This document shows positions 15,843-17,646 of a stretch of DNA of 17,646 nucleotides, in pieces. The stretch is from CAYVGO01 sp964450725 (GTDB lineage Bacteria > Bacteroidota > Bacteroidia > Bacteroidales > UBA932). The DNA lies in contig CAYVGO010000049.1 of NCBI GenBank assembly GCA_964450725.1, positions 1 to 17,646 on the forward strand, written 5' to 3'. Position 1 is the stretch's first letter, and every line of letters begins with the position of its first letter. Below the pieces are notes generated by a model. It saw only the letters and a list, made by a program, of their open reading frames with translations. It did no database searches and had not been told where the DNA came from. The position numbers and the translations under genes were made by a program.

Positions 15843-16964
15843 TTAACAACCCGGAACTGTTAAATGAATAACTACATATTCAGACTTTGTACCGATACGT
15901 GGTCCGTAACCCCATTTACCGACACCCGATGAAGTATAAAAATGAGTTTGTTGATGTTGCTGATGTCCGTAAGCGTTATCGAAAAGAAAGAATACCAAAA
16001 AGTTGAATGGGAAAAACTGTCCGTTATGCGTATGTCCTGACAGTGATAGTAAAATATTTTGATTGACTGTTTCTTCGGTTTCAGAAGGTCGATGATCTAA
16101 AAGAATCACCGGATAATTTTCCGGAATCACTTGTCGTAATTCTTTTAAACTTTTACGCGGCTGGGCTTTGTCTCTTCTTCCTATAACTGCAAACGCAGAA
16201 TCTACAATAACCGTTGAATCTAACAGTGATACTATTCCGCAGCGATTTAAATAATTGAGTAATGCGGTAGTGTCGGATTCAAAGTCATCATGATTTCCCC
16301 AAACTAAATACGTAGGTACTTTTTCTGTCAGTTGCCGCAATTCTTCCTCCATCTTTGCATCTACTAATGCTGCAAGGTCATTATCCACAAGATCTCCTCC
16401 TAAAAAAGCAAAATCGGGCTTTTCTGACAATGCCGCATTAATAAAATGTTGTAACTTTTCTTTATCGGTAGAAAATCCTAAATGTAAATCGGACATAAAG
16501 AGAATTTTATAGGACTTTGACTTACCCGTTGTATCTGCTGTAATGGTTAATTCTTGACGATGGTCAATATGTGGCCGTGTTTGATAGATAGCCATCGTAA
16601 AAATGAATAACATTGTAGCAACATAAACAGTCCGGTGCAACCACATTTTGGACAGAACCGTTTTTCTACCTATTACTAAAATCAATAAATGATAGAATAT
16701 GGCGAACAATCCAAGATAAACGGCAATCTCTAACCAGATAGAACCGATAATCGAAAGAATGTCCGAATGAATATGAAATAATTTATTGAGAAATCTACCT
16801 AAAAAAAAAGAAAGCGACGCTATGGCTACGAAAAAGTAGTAAATCCGACGGGTAATTTTGAGAGTTACAGATTTTCCGGGAAAGAGAATTTTGCCGAATT
16901 TACCAATACGATAACATATATAGCAATAAACGGGAGAAAGTAATGCGAAAACTAAAATAAACAT
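15843..16964 (-). CDS. Membrane-anchored calcineurin-like metallophosphoesterase
   Basis: A 373-residue protein with about four N-terminal spans (2-20, 41-56, 70-98, 112-127) and a phosphoesterase domain from 152 to the end. All the metal-binding motifs are present: SDLHLG (D159, H161), GGDLVDN (D191), GNHD (223-226), LLDHRP (H291) and GHTHNGQ (H311, H313). The domain should therefore be an active two-metal hydrolase. The layout is like YaeI/YkuE-type phosphodiesterases; some relatives act on lipid A precursors, but nothing here fixes the substrate. The TM arrangement suggests membrane-surface action. It follows the DUF4294 gene after a 12-bp gap on the same strand, so the two are probably one transcript. 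Confidence 0.9.
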   Translation of the reverse strand: MFILVFALLSPVYCYICYRIGKFGKILFPGKSVTLKITRRIYYFFVAIASLSFFLGRFLNKLFHIHSDILSIIGSIWLEIAVYLGLFAIFYHLLILVIGRKTVLSKMWLHRTVYVATMLFIFTMAIYQTRPHIDHRQELTITADTTGKSKSYKILFMSDLHLGFSTDKEKLQHFINAALSEKPDFAFLGGDLVDNDLAALVDAKMEEELRQLTEKVPTYLVWGNHDDFESDTTALLNYLNRCGIVSLLDSTVIVDSAFAVIGRRDKAQPRKSLKELRQVIPENYPVILLDHRPSETEETVNQNILLSLSGHTHNGQFFPFNFLVFFLFDNAYGHQQHQQTHFYTSSGVGKWGYGPRIGTKSEYVVIHLTVPGC

Positions 16965-16976
16965 TGTTGATATTAT

Positions 16977-17597
16977 TTATAATAAACCTGCTTCGTAAAG
17001 AACCACAATTTCGTGTAACATTCTATCACGTCCTTCAGGTTCATATTCATATTTTAAACTTGATTGAAAAATCACAGATATTGACTGCCAAAAAACTGCT
17101 GAAAAATCACCTTTTAATTCCTTTAAAATCGTGTAGGTTGTTTTTCCCGTATGTTTATCAATTAATTTAATCAACACCCTACCTTGAGAAAAAGTTAAGC
17201 CCATCAACGGTTTTTTAAACTCTTTGAATATCTCTTTTTCAAACTTTGACAAATATTCTTTCTTTTCTTTTGGGGTTGTCAAGGTGTTATAATGTTTATC
17301 CATTTCTTCTAATTTTCTTTTTGCCAATAAAGAATAGGGATAGACCTTTTTAACATTACGCACTAACTTGTAATATTCTTCCCAATACCTCACCTGTTCT
17401 CTTTTACTTTTAAACTTTGGCTTGGGAAAGCAATAAACTTCACGAATTTTTATAAGCGGTACAGTGTCTCCATTTTCTATAACAATACCGGTGGCTATCA
17501 TCTTTGAAACATCGGCAGCAAAAATGGTTGTGGATATTGCAATAAAAAGAATGGTTATTGAACAAAGACATACAACCGCAAACTTTTTACTTTTCAC
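16977..17597 (-). CDS. DUF4294 family exported protein
   Basis: A 206-residue protein with an N-terminal signal peptide or anchor (KSKK at 2-5, hydrophobic about 7-26, ending IFAAD). The rest is a helical domain with the DUF4294 hallmark RYWEEYYKLVRNVKKVYPYSLLAKRKL at about 70-96 and the later MGLTFSQGRVLIKLIDK near 132-148. The family is typical of Bacteroidota and has no established function. The start is a GTG at 17597-17595; the frame upstream reaches a TGA within 27 bp and offers no ATG. It is the first visible gene of a minus-strand operon with the phosphoesterase. Its promoter would be in or beyond the last 49 bp of the window, where I saw no clear TAnnTTTG box. Confidence 0.87.
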   Translation of the reverse strand: MKSKKFAVVCLCSITILFIAISTTIFAADVSKMIATGIVIENGDTVPLIKIREVYCFPKPKFKSKREQVRYWEEYYKLVRNVKKVYPYSLLAKRKLEEMDKHYNTLTTPKEKKEYLSKFEKEIFKEFKKPLMGLTFSQGRVLIKLIDKHTGKTTYTILKELKGDFSAVFWQSISVIFQSSLKYEYEPEGRDRMLHEIVVLYEAGLL

Positions 17598-17646
17598 TAC
17601 CTTAGAATTAAAATGTATTGCTCAATCTCAAATATCGGGCAGCAAA

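Overview
The window looks like chromosomal DNA from an AT-rich member of the Bacteroidota, probably Bacteroidales-like. The evidence is a fused CcsBA cytochrome c synthetase, a CarboxypepD-reg plus outer-membrane beta-barrel protein, DUF4294 and DUF4153 proteins, a NapH/NapG-type polyferredoxin, TAnnTTTG promoter boxes close to several starts, and the near absence of Shine-Dalgarno sequences. No tRNA, rRNA, CRISPR, transposase or phage gene was seen. The content is mostly core metabolism and envelope genes, separated by intergenic regions with unusual repeats and gene debris.

Layout. Positions 1-106 hold the end of a 41-bp tandem repeat and a 7-bp repeat. A minus-strand pair follows: a membrane polyferredoxin (103-1587) and, upstream of it, an exported flavodoxin (1595-2242). 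They are 7 bp apart and look like a cell-envelope electron-transfer unit. From a divergent promoter region, a tightly packed plus-strand operon runs 2420-6101: a DUF2007-like protein, a DUF4153-like membrane protein, MqnA (menaquinone synthesis from chorismate) and a FecE/BtuD-type ABC ATPase that overlaps mqnA by 4 bp.

The region 6102-6627 is gene-free. It contains eight units of a 41/42-bp minisatellite, bracketed by two diverged copies of a stem-loop sequence. Then comes an ankyrin-repeat lipoprotein (6628-7935). The stretch 7936-8413 has no intact gene but carries decayed minus-strand coding fragments. It is followed by the ccsBA fusion (best start 8414), an outer-membrane beta-barrel protein with a problematic 5' end (to 13697), and RNase R (13823-15799). 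The right end is a convergent minus-strand pair: a membrane-anchored metallophosphoesterase (15843-16964) and a DUF4294 protein with a GTG start (16977-17597).

How the genes fit together. MqnA (menaquinone), CcsBA (covalent haem attachment to exported cytochromes c) and the polyferredoxin/flavodoxin pair suggest a quinone-based anaerobic or microaerobic electron-transport chain with envelope-side redox partners. No terminal reductase is in the window, so the final acceptor is unknown. I did not find a convincing new defence or mobile system. The most unusual items are the bracketed minisatellite, the NapH-NapG-like fusion beside a secreted flavodoxin, and the fragments at 8003-8276. All protein assignments rest on reading motifs by eye, not on database searches.
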